Positions 9,270-17,892 of a stretch of 64,000 nucleotides of DNA are shown piece after piece. Position 1 is the stretch's first letter. Every line of letters starts with the position of its first letter. The DNA comes from an uncultured Verrucomicrobiales bacterium (lineage in GTDB: Bacteria; Verrucomicrobiota; Verrucomicrobiia; Verrucomicrobiales; DEV007). Both the position numbers and the translations under genes were made by a program. Where the stretch lies: the NCBI GenBank assembly GCA_937891465.1, contig CALAHF010000166.1, positions 62,001-126,000 of the forward strand, given 5' to 3'. The notes under the pieces are model-generated. The model was not told where the DNA came from. It did not search any database and was given only the letters and a program-made list of their open reading frames with translations.

Positions 9270-10784
9270 ATGAAACGACTCCTCCTTTCCATTTCCGCAC
9301 TTTTCGCAACGGCGCTCGTCGCTGCTGAAAAGCCCAATATTCTGATTCTCTACGCCGATGATTTGGGCTTTGGCGACCTTGGCTGTTATCACGCGGAATC
9401 AAAAATCCCGACGCCGAATCTAGATGAACTCGCGGCGGAAGGCATGCGTTTTACTGATGGCCATTCGTCGTCTGGAATCTGTACACCGAGTCGCTACGCA
9501 CTGCTCACTGGGCGTTATCACTGGCGCGATTTTCATGGAATCGTCAATGCGCTGGGCGATTCGCCTTTCAAACCTGAGCGACTGACCATGCCTGAAATGC
9601 TGCAGGGCGAAGGCTACAAAACAGCTGCGATTGGAAAATGGCACTTGGGTTGGAATTGGGATGCGATCAAAAAACCCGGTGCAAAACCAACCGGCGAAGG
9701 TCGTAAAAAGACCTGGGGACCGGAAGCATTTGATTGGTCAAAGTCGATTCCAAACGGACCGCTCGCTCATGGATTTGATCATTACTTTGGCGACACGGTG
9801 ATCAATTTTCCACCGTATTGCTGGATCGAGGACGACAAGGTGGTTGAGGCCCCCGACACCGTGATGGACACGACGAAATGGAAGAAGATTAAAGAAGGCA
9901 ACTGGGAATGCCGTCCGGGACCGATGATTTCGACGTGGGATCCGTATGAAAATATTCCGACCACCACGAAAAAAGGCGTCGAATACATCCACGCTCAGAA
10001 AGACAGCGAGAAGCCGTTTTTCCTTTATTTTGCGTTCCCTGCTCCTCACGCGCCGATCATTCCGAACAATCAGTTTGATGGAAAATCCGGTGCCGGTCCC
10101 TACGGAGATCTTGTTTTTGAAACCGATGATGCCTGCGGTCAATTGGTCCGTGCACTTGAGGAATCAGGACAAGCTGACAATACCATCATCGTTTTCACGG
10201 CTGACAACGGACCTGAAAAATACGCGTATGCTCGAGACGCGAAATTTGATCACTGGTCGGCACATCCTCTACGTGGTTTGAAGCGCGACATTTACGAAGG
10301 CGGACATCACGTGCCATTGATCATCAAATGGCCGGGCGTGACTAAAGCCGGAAAAACATCGGACGCGCTGGTGTCACAGATCGACTTGATGGCGACGTTT
10401 GCGGCGGCTCTTGATGTCGAATTGCCGAACAAAAATGCAGCGGAAGACAGCCACGATTTACTCCCTCTTTTGAAAGGCGATGCGGAGTCCGCACGGACGA
10501 CGCACATTCACAACACCAAAGAAAACTCCTATGCGATTCGCCACGGCGACTGGGTTTTAGTGGATGCGAAATCGGGCTACGTCTCCGGCAAAAACCAGGC
10601 TTGGGAAACTAAACGAGGTTATCCAGCAGACGACAAAACGCCCGTGGAGCTTTACAATTTGAAAGAAGACATCGGCCAGAAAAACAACGTGGCCGCGGAT
10701 AACGCCGACAAAGTTGCCGAGCTGAAAACCTTGCTGAAAACCATTCGTGAGCAGAGTTATTCCGCGCCGCGTTTGGCGAAATGA
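9270..10784 (+). CDS. Arylsulfatase, S1 family (secreted)
   Basis: 504 residues from ATG 9270. The signal peptide [20 protein letters not shown] directly precedes the sulfatase core [16 protein letters not shown] with metal-binding Asp30 and Asp31. The active-site motif is CTPSR with Cys71, the residue converted to formylglycine by an anaerobic- or FGE-type maturase (none in the window). A second hallmark is GKWHLGW. The longer in-frame start at 9204 was rejected because it overlaps the zinc-ribbon gene and puts the signal peptide internally. It probably desulfates a sulfated polysaccharide in the periplasm. Confidence 0.92.
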   Translation: MKRLLLSISALFATALVAAEKPNILILYADDLGFGDLGCYHAESKIPTPNLDELAAEGMRFTDGHSSSGICTPSRYALLTGRYHWRDFHGIVNALGDSPFKPERLTMPEMLQGEGYKTAAIGKWHLGWNWDAIKKPGAKPTGEGRKKTWGPEAFDWSKSIPNGPLAHGFDHYFGDTVINFPPYCWIEDDKVVEAPDTVMDTTKWKKIKEGNWECRPGPMISTWDPYENIPTTTKKGVEYIHAQKDSEKPFFLYFAFPAPHAPIIPNNQFDGKSGAGPYGDLVFETDDACGQLVRALEESGQADNTIIVFTADNGPEKYAYARDAKFDHWSAHPLRGLKRDIYEGGHHVPLIIKWPGVTKAGKTSDALVSQIDLMATFAAALDVELPNKNAAEDSHDLLPLLKGDAESARTTHIHNTKENSYAIRHGDWVLVDAKSGYVSGKNQAWETKRGYPADDKTPVELYNLKEDIGQKNNVAADNADKVAELKTLLKTIREQSYSAPRLAK

Positions 10785-10913
10785 TTCGGCCAAGGTTGAT
10801 CAATGAAGATTTAGCATCTTCTTCTACTTGGCTCTGGAAATGTCGATTGAATAGCTCTGACATGGCCTGAATCAGGAATTGTTCGACTGATCAAAGATCG
10901 CCACAATACGAAC

Positions 10914-12164
10914 ATGGCGAAAGAAAAACTCCGCTTTGCGGGCATCGGTTGTAATGGAATGGGCTGGAAAGATGTGTCCACCATTGGAATGCATCCTCAG
11001 GTCGAAATGGTCGCGTTCTGCGATGTCGACTCCACTCGCTTCGACAAGGTTGATAAAGGCTGGCCAGGCGTTCCCAAGTTTTCTGACTGGCGGGAGCTGT
11101 TCGATAAGATGGATGGCAAAATTGATGCGGTGAACGTCACCGTGCCGGATCACAGCCATGCAATCATTACCCAGGAAGCGCTGAAGCGAGGGATCCATGT
11201 CTATTGCCAAAAGCCCCTCACCCATACGGTCTGGGAAGCACGGCAAATCGCAACGCTGGCAAAGAAATCGGGCGCAACCACTCGGATGGGAAATCAGATC
11301 CATTCCGAATTTCAATACCGCACCACAAAACTGATTGTGCAGCAGGAAAAAACGATCGGGAAAATCAAGGAGGTCTACACATGGATTGATGCAACGGGTC
11401 ATGGTCGCGCGGGCCTGCTTCGTCCGCCGGAAAAATCCGAGGTGTTGCCCGAGACTTTAAATTGGGACGTGTGGACTGGCCCTGCACCGCATCGGGAATA
11501 TGGTGGCGAACGCATTTATCATCCCTTTGCCTGGCGTGATTGGCAGTTCACCGGCTCGGGTTCGATGGGCGACAATGGCTGTCACCTGCTCGATCCGCTC
11601 TACACCGCGATGAATTTGACCGATCCCATTTCGGTGATGGCAACGCATTCCGGCATGAACGATGAAGTCTGGCCGTATGCTGAATCTGTCGATTTCGTTT
11701 TTCCGGGAACTGAGTTCACCGCCGATGACACGATCAAAATTCATTGGTCTGATGGCGGTCGCCGCCCCAACTGGAAGTTCAAAGGTGTGCCGAGTGGAAA
11801 AGAAATGATTCAACCTGCTTCGCTTTTGGTTGGCGAAAAGGGTTACCTGTTGCTTCCGCATTGGGGAACCCCGAAGCTGTATCCCGAAGCTGATTTTTCA
11901 GGTGTTGAGCTGCCGGATCCCGGTCCAGCGCATCATTGGCACGACTGGGTGGACGCCTGCCTTGCTGGCAATCCTGACATCAGCGACAATTTTGCATACG
12001 CGGGCCCGTTGACTGAAGCTGTCCAACTCGGCAACATTGCAGTGCGCTTTCCGGGCGAAACATTGAAGTGGAATGCGAAGAAATTGAAGGTCACCAATAT
12101 CGAAGCAGCGAATCAGTTTCTCACGAAGGAATATCGCGAAGGGTGGGAGGTTGAGGAGGCGTAG
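10914..12164 (+). CDS. Gfo/Idh/MocA family oxidoreductase
   Basis: 416 residues. The Rossmann start LRFAGIGCNGMG, acidic strand end VAFCDVD, and the conserved EKP-type loop, here CQKPLTHTVWEAR, identify the family. The C-terminal half is the alpha/beta substrate domain (GDNGCHLLDPLY, HWHDWVDACLAG). It should oxidise or reduce a sugar or sugar derivative with NAD(P). Planctomycetes and Verrucomicrobiota carry many paralogues, so the substrate cannot be named. There is no Tat or Sec signal, so it is probably cytoplasmic. Confidence 0.88.
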   Translation: MAKEKLRFAGIGCNGMGWKDVSTIGMHPQVEMVAFCDVDSTRFDKVDKGWPGVPKFSDWRELFDKMDGKIDAVNVTVPDHSHAIITQEALKRGIHVYCQKPLTHTVWEARQIATLAKKSGATTRMGNQIHSEFQYRTTKLIVQQEKTIGKIKEVYTWIDATGHGRAGLLRPPEKSEVLPETLNWDVWTGPAPHREYGGERIYHPFAWRDWQFTGSGSMGDNGCHLLDPLYTAMNLTDPISVMATHSGMNDEVWPYAESVDFVFPGTEFTADDTIKIHWSDGGRRPNWKFKGVPSGKEMIQPASLLVGEKGYLLLPHWGTPKLYPEADFSGVELPDPGPAHHWHDWVDACLAGNPDISDNFAYAGPLTEAVQLGNIAVRFPGETLKWNAKKLKVTNIEAANQFLTKEYREGWEVEEA

Positions 12165-12171
12165 CGCCCAC

Positions 12172-12972
12172 TCATTTTTTCTCTTCAACGATCGCCAGGA
12201 TCCCCGCAAACCAATTGGTATCGGGAATCGGCCCGGTGACGTTTCTTTGAAAATAATGGGAAATATCCCCGTCGAGATACAACGCATTTGGGCAATTCAA
12301 TTTATCGCGAAACAGCTCGGCAAATCCATACAGATTGATTTGCCCTTTATTGGGAGTCCGATCCGAGCACACTAAAATGACCGTCCCGTCTTTGGTCACA
12401 CCGACTCCATTGCGGATCAGCCGACTTTTTGATGGCTCGTTGAATGCAGGATGAATTCGTCCATCGCCTAGCAACATTGGGCCCGATTGGGTTGCCAGAA
12501 TCGGCTTCTCGCCGGACTTTGCGTAGGCATGGCTTTCTAAAACACCGGCAGTTTTATCCGGCCGAATGAAGAAAACCCCATTGGGCTTTAAAAAAACATT
12601 GGGCGTATTCTCGTCAGGACGTTTTTTGAAGTAGTCCCTCAAAGTCAGCGGCACGATCGTTTTTCTTTCGGAAATGTGAAGCCCGGTGAAAAGAAAAGTC
12701 GGCTCGTAGATACCTGAATTGAGAGCCAGTTTGAGCTGCTTGCCCTGTTTGTTGAGCCTCGCCTCAAGGTCTTTGAAAGTCTGCGGTTTGCCTTTTTCCT
12801 CTGCAAGAAACAGCTGGAGCGTCCCTTTTTTCAGATCGAGTCGATACACCCAGAAAGTCGCACCTTTGTGCTCGATCGTTTCTGCATGGGCGAGACCAAA
12901 CTGAAACAACAGGGTCAGCACGACAATCACACCCTGTTGGATCGCTTTTGAATGAGAAGACAACGGCATCAC
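12172..12972 (-). CDS. Phosphodiester glycosidase (NAGPA/DUF2233) domain protein, secreted
   Basis: 266 residues with a signal peptide (hydrophobic stretch ~12-30, ending AHA). The mature part is typical of the NAGPA family: LALNSGIYEPTFLFTGLHIS, KPNGVFFI, ATQSGPMLLGDG, RNGVGVTKDGTVILVCSD and the ending CPNALYLDGDISHYFQ. The family cleaves phosphodiester-linked sugars; in bacteria it is often linked to envelope polymers. It is convergent with the oxidoreductase gene, with 7 bp between the stops. The substrate is unknown. Confidence 0.82.
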   Translation of the reverse strand: MMPLSSHSKAIQQGVIVVLTLLFQFGLAHAETIEHKGATFWVYRLDLKKGTLQLFLAEEKGKPQTFKDLEARLNKQGKQLKLALNSGIYEPTFLFTGLHISERKTIVPLTLRDYFKKRPDENTPNVFLKPNGVFFIRPDKTAGVLESHAYAKSGEKPILATQSGPMLLGDGRIHPAFNEPSKSRLIRNGVGVTKDGTVILVCSDRTPNKGQINLYGFAELFRDKLNCPNALYLDGDISHYFQRNVTGPIPDTNWFAGILAIVEEKK

Positions 12973-13110
12973 TCATTTCAACCTCTACGTGAATTAAAAG
13001 CAATCACGTTTCGAAAAAACCGTGTTGAATGCTTTTACTAACAAACCACTAACGGAACAACCTCACCTTTAGCTTGCCTTGATCACTATTATTTAAACAC
13101 TTACTCTCAC

Positions 13111-13491
13111 ATGGCCACCTTCAATAAGAAATTCCGCTACCGTTTTGACAACTTCATGGCGAAAGGCGGTAAGTCGATTTTCATCAGTCTGTTTGTCGTT
13201 TTTCTAGCCGGGCTGATTTTTCTGGCGGGAATTCGCTTGGGAATTTACGGAGCGTCTGAAGCGCCGAGTGATGAGCGGAAAATGGGTTTCTTCGGCCAGG
13301 TCTACATCACTTTTCTGCAAATGACAGACCCGGGAAATATGGCGCAAGATGTTAAGTCGAGCACCGGCTTCAAAATCGCAGCCATCCTCGCAGGGGCAGT
13401 CGGGGTGGTAATTTTTTCGATGCTGATTGGTTTAATCACCACTGCGTTGGATCAAAAAATGGCGCGCTGCGCAAGGAGCATTCGAAGGTGA
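13111..13491 (+). pseudogene. N-terminal fragment of the CASTOR/POLLUX-like channel
   Basis: 126 codons with two transmembrane segments (about residues 22-44 and 91-112) and the pore region between them (GFFGQVYITFLQMTDPGN). The frame turns into unrelated residues (RCARSIRR) at the frameshift and stops. If made, it would be a truncated membrane protein without its regulatory domains. Confidence 0.65.
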
Positions 13492-14708
13492 TTCTCGCAG
13501 ACAAAGATAAGGAGGAGATGGATGATTATTTGACGCTGATTTTGCCGGACACGCAAAATACGCGGGTGGTAACGCGCTCAAGTTCGCCATCATCTCTGAC
13601 AAATTTAAAGATCGCGGCAGTTGATAAATGTCGTTCGGTGATTGTTTTAGGAACGGCCAAAGACTCATCCAATTCAGATGTCAAGGCAATGAGCGACGCC
13701 AAGGTGATCAAGACAATTATGGCGATTGCGAGCGTTCTCGATGGGGAAGATGATCTAGGTGTGGTCGCGGAAATTTTTGATGGTCAGCGGCGCTCAATCA
13801 TCCAGGAAAACTGCCCGTTCCAAATTTCGGTGGTCGATAGCGCCGATATTTTGGCGAAGATTATGGTGCAGACGAGCCGGTCAGTTGGCTTGTCGACAGT
13901 GTATTCCGAACTGCTCTCGTTCGATGGCTGCGAAATGTATTTTTACGGAAACGATGCGTGGGCGGGCAAGACTCTCGGAGCGCTCGCATTTCACTTTCCA
14001 GAAGGTGTTCCGATGGTGATTAAAACGGCTTCCGGCGATCTGGTGTTACGTCCCGACAATGATCGGGTAATGGCCGCAGATGACGAAATTCTGATCGTGG
14101 CGGATGATGATTCGACAATCGATTACCGGCCGAAACCAGTTGCAACGCCTCAATTCGGCCTGGGGATTCCTCTGCTGCGATTGGAACAGAAGGTCGAAAA
14201 CGAGTTGTTTATCGGGTGGAATCCGAAGGGGAAAATCATGGTTTCCGAATATGCGGAATACGTCACGAAGGGCTCAACCATCGATATCATCACCCCAAAT
14301 GCGACGTCGGAAACGGTGGCCGAATTTGAGGACTTGAACGCGGAACTGGATTCGCTCGAGCTGAGATTGATCGAGGCAAATCCGCTGGAAATCGAGAATC
14401 TGGCGGCCCTTCACTCGGAAACGCGCGACAACATTATTTTACTGAGTGAAGCAGGGGAAGACGCTGATGCTGAGGAAGTAGATTCACAGACCGTCATGAT
14501 TTTACTGCTGTTGCGCAGAATTTTTCGCAAAGCGGCTGAAAAAAGCGGCGAAACGTCCCGAAACAGTCAGTTGATCACTGAAGTGATGGATTCTTCGAAT
14601 CAGGCGTTGGTTTCATCCGCAGGTGTAAAGGACTTCATCATTAGCGACCGGTTCATCAGTATGCTGTTGGCTCAAATGAGCGAGGAACCAGAAATCAAAC
14701 GCGTATAA
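13488..14708 (+). pseudogene. Central fragment of the CASTOR/POLLUX-like channel
   Basis: 406 codons opened by a GTG that is really an internal Val codon. It holds the RCK-like regulatory region, ending at the premature TAA. The reading frame before the GTG is also homologous (LRKEHSKV), which shows that 13488 is not a natural start. Confidence 0.6.
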
Positions 14709-15028
14709 AACGATTTATTTGAGGAAGATGGTTCAGAAATTTACCTGAAACCACTAGCCCTATATCAGACTGAATTGCCGATAGAACTGACGTTTGCCGA
14801 TTGCATGGCGTTAGCCCAACTCCGGGAAGAAGTGTTTATCGGCATTAAGCTGATCGCGCACGAAAGCGATCAGACTAGAAATTACGGGGTTCAGCTAATT
14901 CCTGAAAAATCGGATCGCTTTACCTTTGGGCCGGAGGATTGCCTCGAAGTACTGGCGGAAGACGAAACGTAAAATCCACGTTTCGCCCTCTCCGTTTACC
15001 AGTGAATTTTTGGAGGCTGGGGCTTCGC

Positions 15029-15523
15029 TTATGCAGCAACCGCTTGAGCAATATCGCTCACGGAAAGGAGTGCGCCATCCCAGCTCATTGTATGGTCATC
15101 AATTTCAGGATGATCCGTCTCGTTGCCGACAATTGCCGTGAGGCTTGTCGCATCAGCCAACATAAATGCCGGGTAAAGGAACGTCTCGCCATTCACACGA
15201 ATGCTGCAGACGCAGTTTTGTCCAAATTTATAAAGAAGCACTTCCACCGGAATTGACTGGTGAGCTACGATCGGAGCGTTCGAAAGATAGCCGATAACGC
15301 CACCTCCGTTTGAAAGGTCGCAGACTTCACCTGTTGCAGGATAAATCGCAACGGCAACGCCAGTGCTGGTTTTTTCGTCCATCAATCCAACCAAAATGCG
15401 GTGGGTCATGCGGTCGTGCTCAACATCAACATTGAAGCTGATTTGTGAGCGTGAAGATTCAATCTGAGCCTGATGAAGCGGGTTCAGACGAAATTGGCCT
15501 AGATTCGGGATAATCGAATTCAT
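15029..15523 (-). CDS. Hypothetical protein
   Basis: 164 residues from ATG 15523 (MNSIIPNLGQFRLNP); a longer in-frame start exists at 15574, but the extra 17 residues look non-coding. There is no signal peptide or membrane segment. Visible features are a beta-rich body (VAVAIYPATGEVCDLSNGGGVIGYL, PVEVLLYKFGQNCVCSIRVNGE) and an acidic C-terminus with DDHTMSWDGALL. I do not recognise the family. It is convergent with the decayed channel gene and divergent from the acyltransferase fusion. Confidence 0.5.
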   Translation of the reverse strand: MNSIIPNLGQFRLNPLHQAQIESSRSQISFNVDVEHDRMTHRILVGLMDEKTSTGVAVAIYPATGEVCDLSNGGGVIGYLSNAPIVAHQSIPVEVLLYKFGQNCVCSIRVNGETFLYPAFMLADATSLTAIVGNETDHPEIDDHTMSWDGALLSVSDIAQAVAA

Positions 15524-15839
15524 AGAAGTGAGAAGGGGTAGTTGTGTCGGAGGACGTTTAGTTTGGTTGATCACAGATCTTGTCGAAGCGTGTTGAGATT
15601 CTTCTAAGCCCTGTTATTTTTGAAAATTATAGCATATCGGATCTGGTAATTCAAACAAATTATTGAAATTATTGTATTTATTTCTAATTTTTCATTAATT
15701 TTAGCGATATTTGGCATTTTAGTTTAAAATTTTTAGCAATTTCGCCACCTGACAGTATTTTGAAGGAATTCCGTCTTTTCCCCGTTGCGCCACTGTCCGA
15801 CCTGCGTTCCTTTACGCGCAACCTCATCGATCCTATCCT
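15524..15839. other. AT-rich divergent intergenic region
   Basis: 316 bp between two divergent genes. The middle part (15610-15740) is markedly richer in A and T than the rest of the window, as expected for facing promoters. I see no RNA gene, repeat or clear operator. No exact promoter hexamers are proposed. Confidence 0.5.
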
Positions 15840-17834
15840 GTGAAACCCGTTCTCAACGCGGTCATAATCCTATTCCAATTTCTCGTATTCCTCGCAATTC
15901 TGCTGATGGAAACGGTCGTTCGGCCTCTGCCGCTGCGGCTTTGTGAACAAATAGGCTCGGCCATGGGAGCCGTTGGATCCTGGTTTTCTCCCAGCTACCG
16001 GAAACTGGTTCGACGAAATCTCAGAATCGCATTTGAAGGCGAAAAGACGGAAGTCGAGATCAATTCGCTCGCCAGGGACCACTTCATTTCATTGGGACGC
16101 AATTTTCTAGTGAGCCTAAAAACGGCGTTGTTGCCGCTCGATGAAATCGAAAAACGCGTCCGTTACGAGGGATTCGAACATATGGAGGCAGCAGCGGCGG
16201 CGGAAAAAGGAATCATCATTGCGATTTCACACTCAGCGAACTGGGAACTGTTTGCGCGTCTTCCGGCCGTGACGGGTGGACTTTCGCCAGCCACTCTTTT
16301 CCAAAAAGTGAAGAATCCATTTTTGAATCAGCACATCGAAAAACGGCGCGCGGCTTCTGGATTGAAACTCTTTGATCGTTCGACTGGCTTCAGCGGCCCC
16401 ACCGAACACCTTCGCGCAAATGGCGCGGTAGGAGTGCTGTTCGACCAACATGCCGGCGAGCGCGGCGTTTGGTGCCCATTCTTCGGCCGTCTGGCTTCAA
16501 CGACAAACCTCCCTGCCCTACTGAGTTTGCGAACCAGCGCTCCGGTGATTTCCGTCGGGCTATTTCGAAATGGCCCCGGTAGTTGGAAAGTAGTCTGTCG
16601 CCCGGCCCATTTTCCTCCGGCAAAAGTCGGTGGTCGTAATGCGCGCCAAAATGCGATCAATGAGCTAACCGCAAAGCTGAATGCCGAACTTGAAAAATTT
16701 GTGCAGGCGGATCCCCGCGAGTGGTTTTGGGTTCACAATCGGTGGAAGACTCCCGAAGAGAGATTTTTACTCGCCCCTTATAAAAGAGGCGTTTTTGTCC
16801 CACAGACCAATGTTCCGGTAAAAATTAAACCCTTTCGGCTTCTGGTTCGCTCCCCCAATCCTTTGGGCGACGCCTGCATGGCGATTCCCGCCATTCACGC
16901 CATTAAACGAAGCCGAATAGACGTGAAGATCACTATCCTGTGCCGCGAAAATCTCGAACCACTCTGGAATCGCTTGCCTGAGATTGACGACGTGATTGCC
17001 GTGCCGAAAAAACTCGGGAAACGGAAGATCGGTCAAATCGTGCGCGAGCATGCAGATTTCGACGCCGCGTTGTTGCTTCCCAATTCACTGAGCTCTGCGA
17101 TCGAAGCAAAATCAGCCGGCATAAAACACATTGCCGGCTACGAAGGCCATTCCCGCAAGCGCTTGCTTGATCACATCGCCCGTCCGGCAAAAGCCGGCCC
17201 ACCCGTTCATCACGTAAATTTCTACCTTCACCTCGCTGAACAAGTCGGAGCTGATATTTCAGACAAAGACAGCCTCCTGCTTTTCGGCGGGGGAAAAACC
17301 GTGCCGACTCCCGGCGAAATTCGAATTGGCGTCTGTCCCGGAGCCGAATACGGCAACGCCAAGCGGTATCCACTAGACCGTTACACCACCGCTTTAAATA
17401 CCGTTCGTGAAGCCGCCGCGCCGGGCGGTGCCGAGATGAAGTTCCTCATTTTTGGAAGTCCAAACGAGAAACCTATCGGCGAAGAACTTGCCGGAATGCT
17501 CGGTGATGCCAATTTCAATCGTGCCGGAAAAACCACCATCGACGGCCTTATCGAAGAATTACTAACCTGCGACGTTCTAGTTTCCAACGACACCGGCACC
17601 ATGCACCTCGGAGCTGTCATGGGAATTCCCACCGTCGCGATCTTCGGATCGACTGAGCCGCAACTGACCGCACCGCTTGGCCCCGGGCACACCGTGTTGC
17701 GCCACTACGTCGAGTGCAGCCCATGTTTCCTGCGAGACTGTGCCTTCGATTACCGTTGCATGCTGCGCATGGAGCCAAACCTCGTTTCCGATGCAATCAT
17801 TGGCCAGCTGAAAAAGCTCTCCATGATCCACTAG
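15840..17834 (+). CDS. Fused LpxL-like lipid A acyltransferase and GT9 glycosyltransferase
   Basis: 664 residues from a GTG start. Residues ~1-315 are a lysophospholipid/lipid A acyltransferase of the LpxL/HtrB type: an N-terminal membrane helix, the HX4E motif H131-SANW-E136, and the later FDQHAGERGVWCPFFGR. Residues ~330-664 are a family 9 glycosyltransferase (heptosyltransferase type): RSPNPLGDACMAIPAIHAI and the sugar-nucleotide site SNDTGTMHLGAVMGIPTVAIFG. Both activities belong to lipid A/core assembly at the inner membrane, normally in separate proteins. The natural order of domains and the continuous frame argue for a real fusion. The stop codon TAG lies within a dyad repeat. Confidence 0.87.
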   Translation: MKPVLNAVIILFQFLVFLAILLMETVVRPLPLRLCEQIGSAMGAVGSWFSPSYRKLVRRNLRIAFEGEKTEVEINSLARDHFISLGRNFLVSLKTALLPLDEIEKRVRYEGFEHMEAAAAAEKGIIIAISHSANWELFARLPAVTGGLSPATLFQKVKNPFLNQHIEKRRAASGLKLFDRSTGFSGPTEHLRANGAVGVLFDQHAGERGVWCPFFGRLASTTNLPALLSLRTSAPVISVGLFRNGPGSWKVVCRPAHFPPAKVGGRNARQNAINELTAKLNAELEKFVQADPREWFWVHNRWKTPEERFLLAPYKRGVFVPQTNVPVKIKPFRLLVRSPNPLGDACMAIPAIHAIKRSRIDVKITILCRENLEPLWNRLPEIDDVIAVPKKLGKRKIGQIVREHADFDAALLLPNSLSSAIEAKSAGIKHIAGYEGHSRKRLLDHIARPAKAGPPVHHVNFYLHLAEQVGADISDKDSLLLFGGGKTVPTPGEIRIGVCPGAEYGNAKRYPLDRYTTALNTVREAAAPGGAEMKFLIFGSPNEKPIGEELAGMLGDANFNRAGKTTIDGLIEELLTCDVLVSNDTGTMHLGAVMGIPTVAIFGSTEPQLTAPLGPGHTVLRHYVECSPCFLRDCAFDYRCMLRMEPNLVSDAIIGQLKKLSMIH

Positions 17835-17866
17835 GGTTGGTTCGTCGAACGGATAGGGTTCGTTCG
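17824..17866. repeat. 43-bp dyad repeat, copy 3
   Basis: Modules read CACTAGGGT and GGATAGGGT in direct orientation with GTTCGTCGAAC-like sequence between. It spans the last codons and stop (TAG 17832-17834) of the acyltransferase fusion, between two convergent genes. Confidence 0.85.
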
Positions 17867-17892
17867 TGAAAGCAGCGGAGTGGTTTCTAAAC

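Larger units (their letters stand above)
13111..14972 (+). pseudogene. CASTOR/POLLUX-related ion-channel gene, disrupted
   Basis: The N-terminus (FRYRFDNFMAKGG), transmembrane helices and soluble part (VYSELLSFDGCEMYF; FIGWNPKG) match bacterial CASTOR/POLLUX-like channels. Three lesions are visible. A one-base frameshift lies near 13463-13467, between LDQKMA and LRKEHSKV. About 30-35 residues are missing between HSKV and ILADKDKEEM, where the family has the nucleotide-binding strand containing ILGW. An in-frame TAA at 14706-14708 follows EIKRV, after which the same frame stays open (NDLFEEDGSEIYLKP ... YGVQLIPEKSDRFTFGPEDCLEVLAEDET) to 14972. Everything else is well preserved, so decay looks recent. 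The missing block is judged from memory of the family. Confidence 0.8.
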
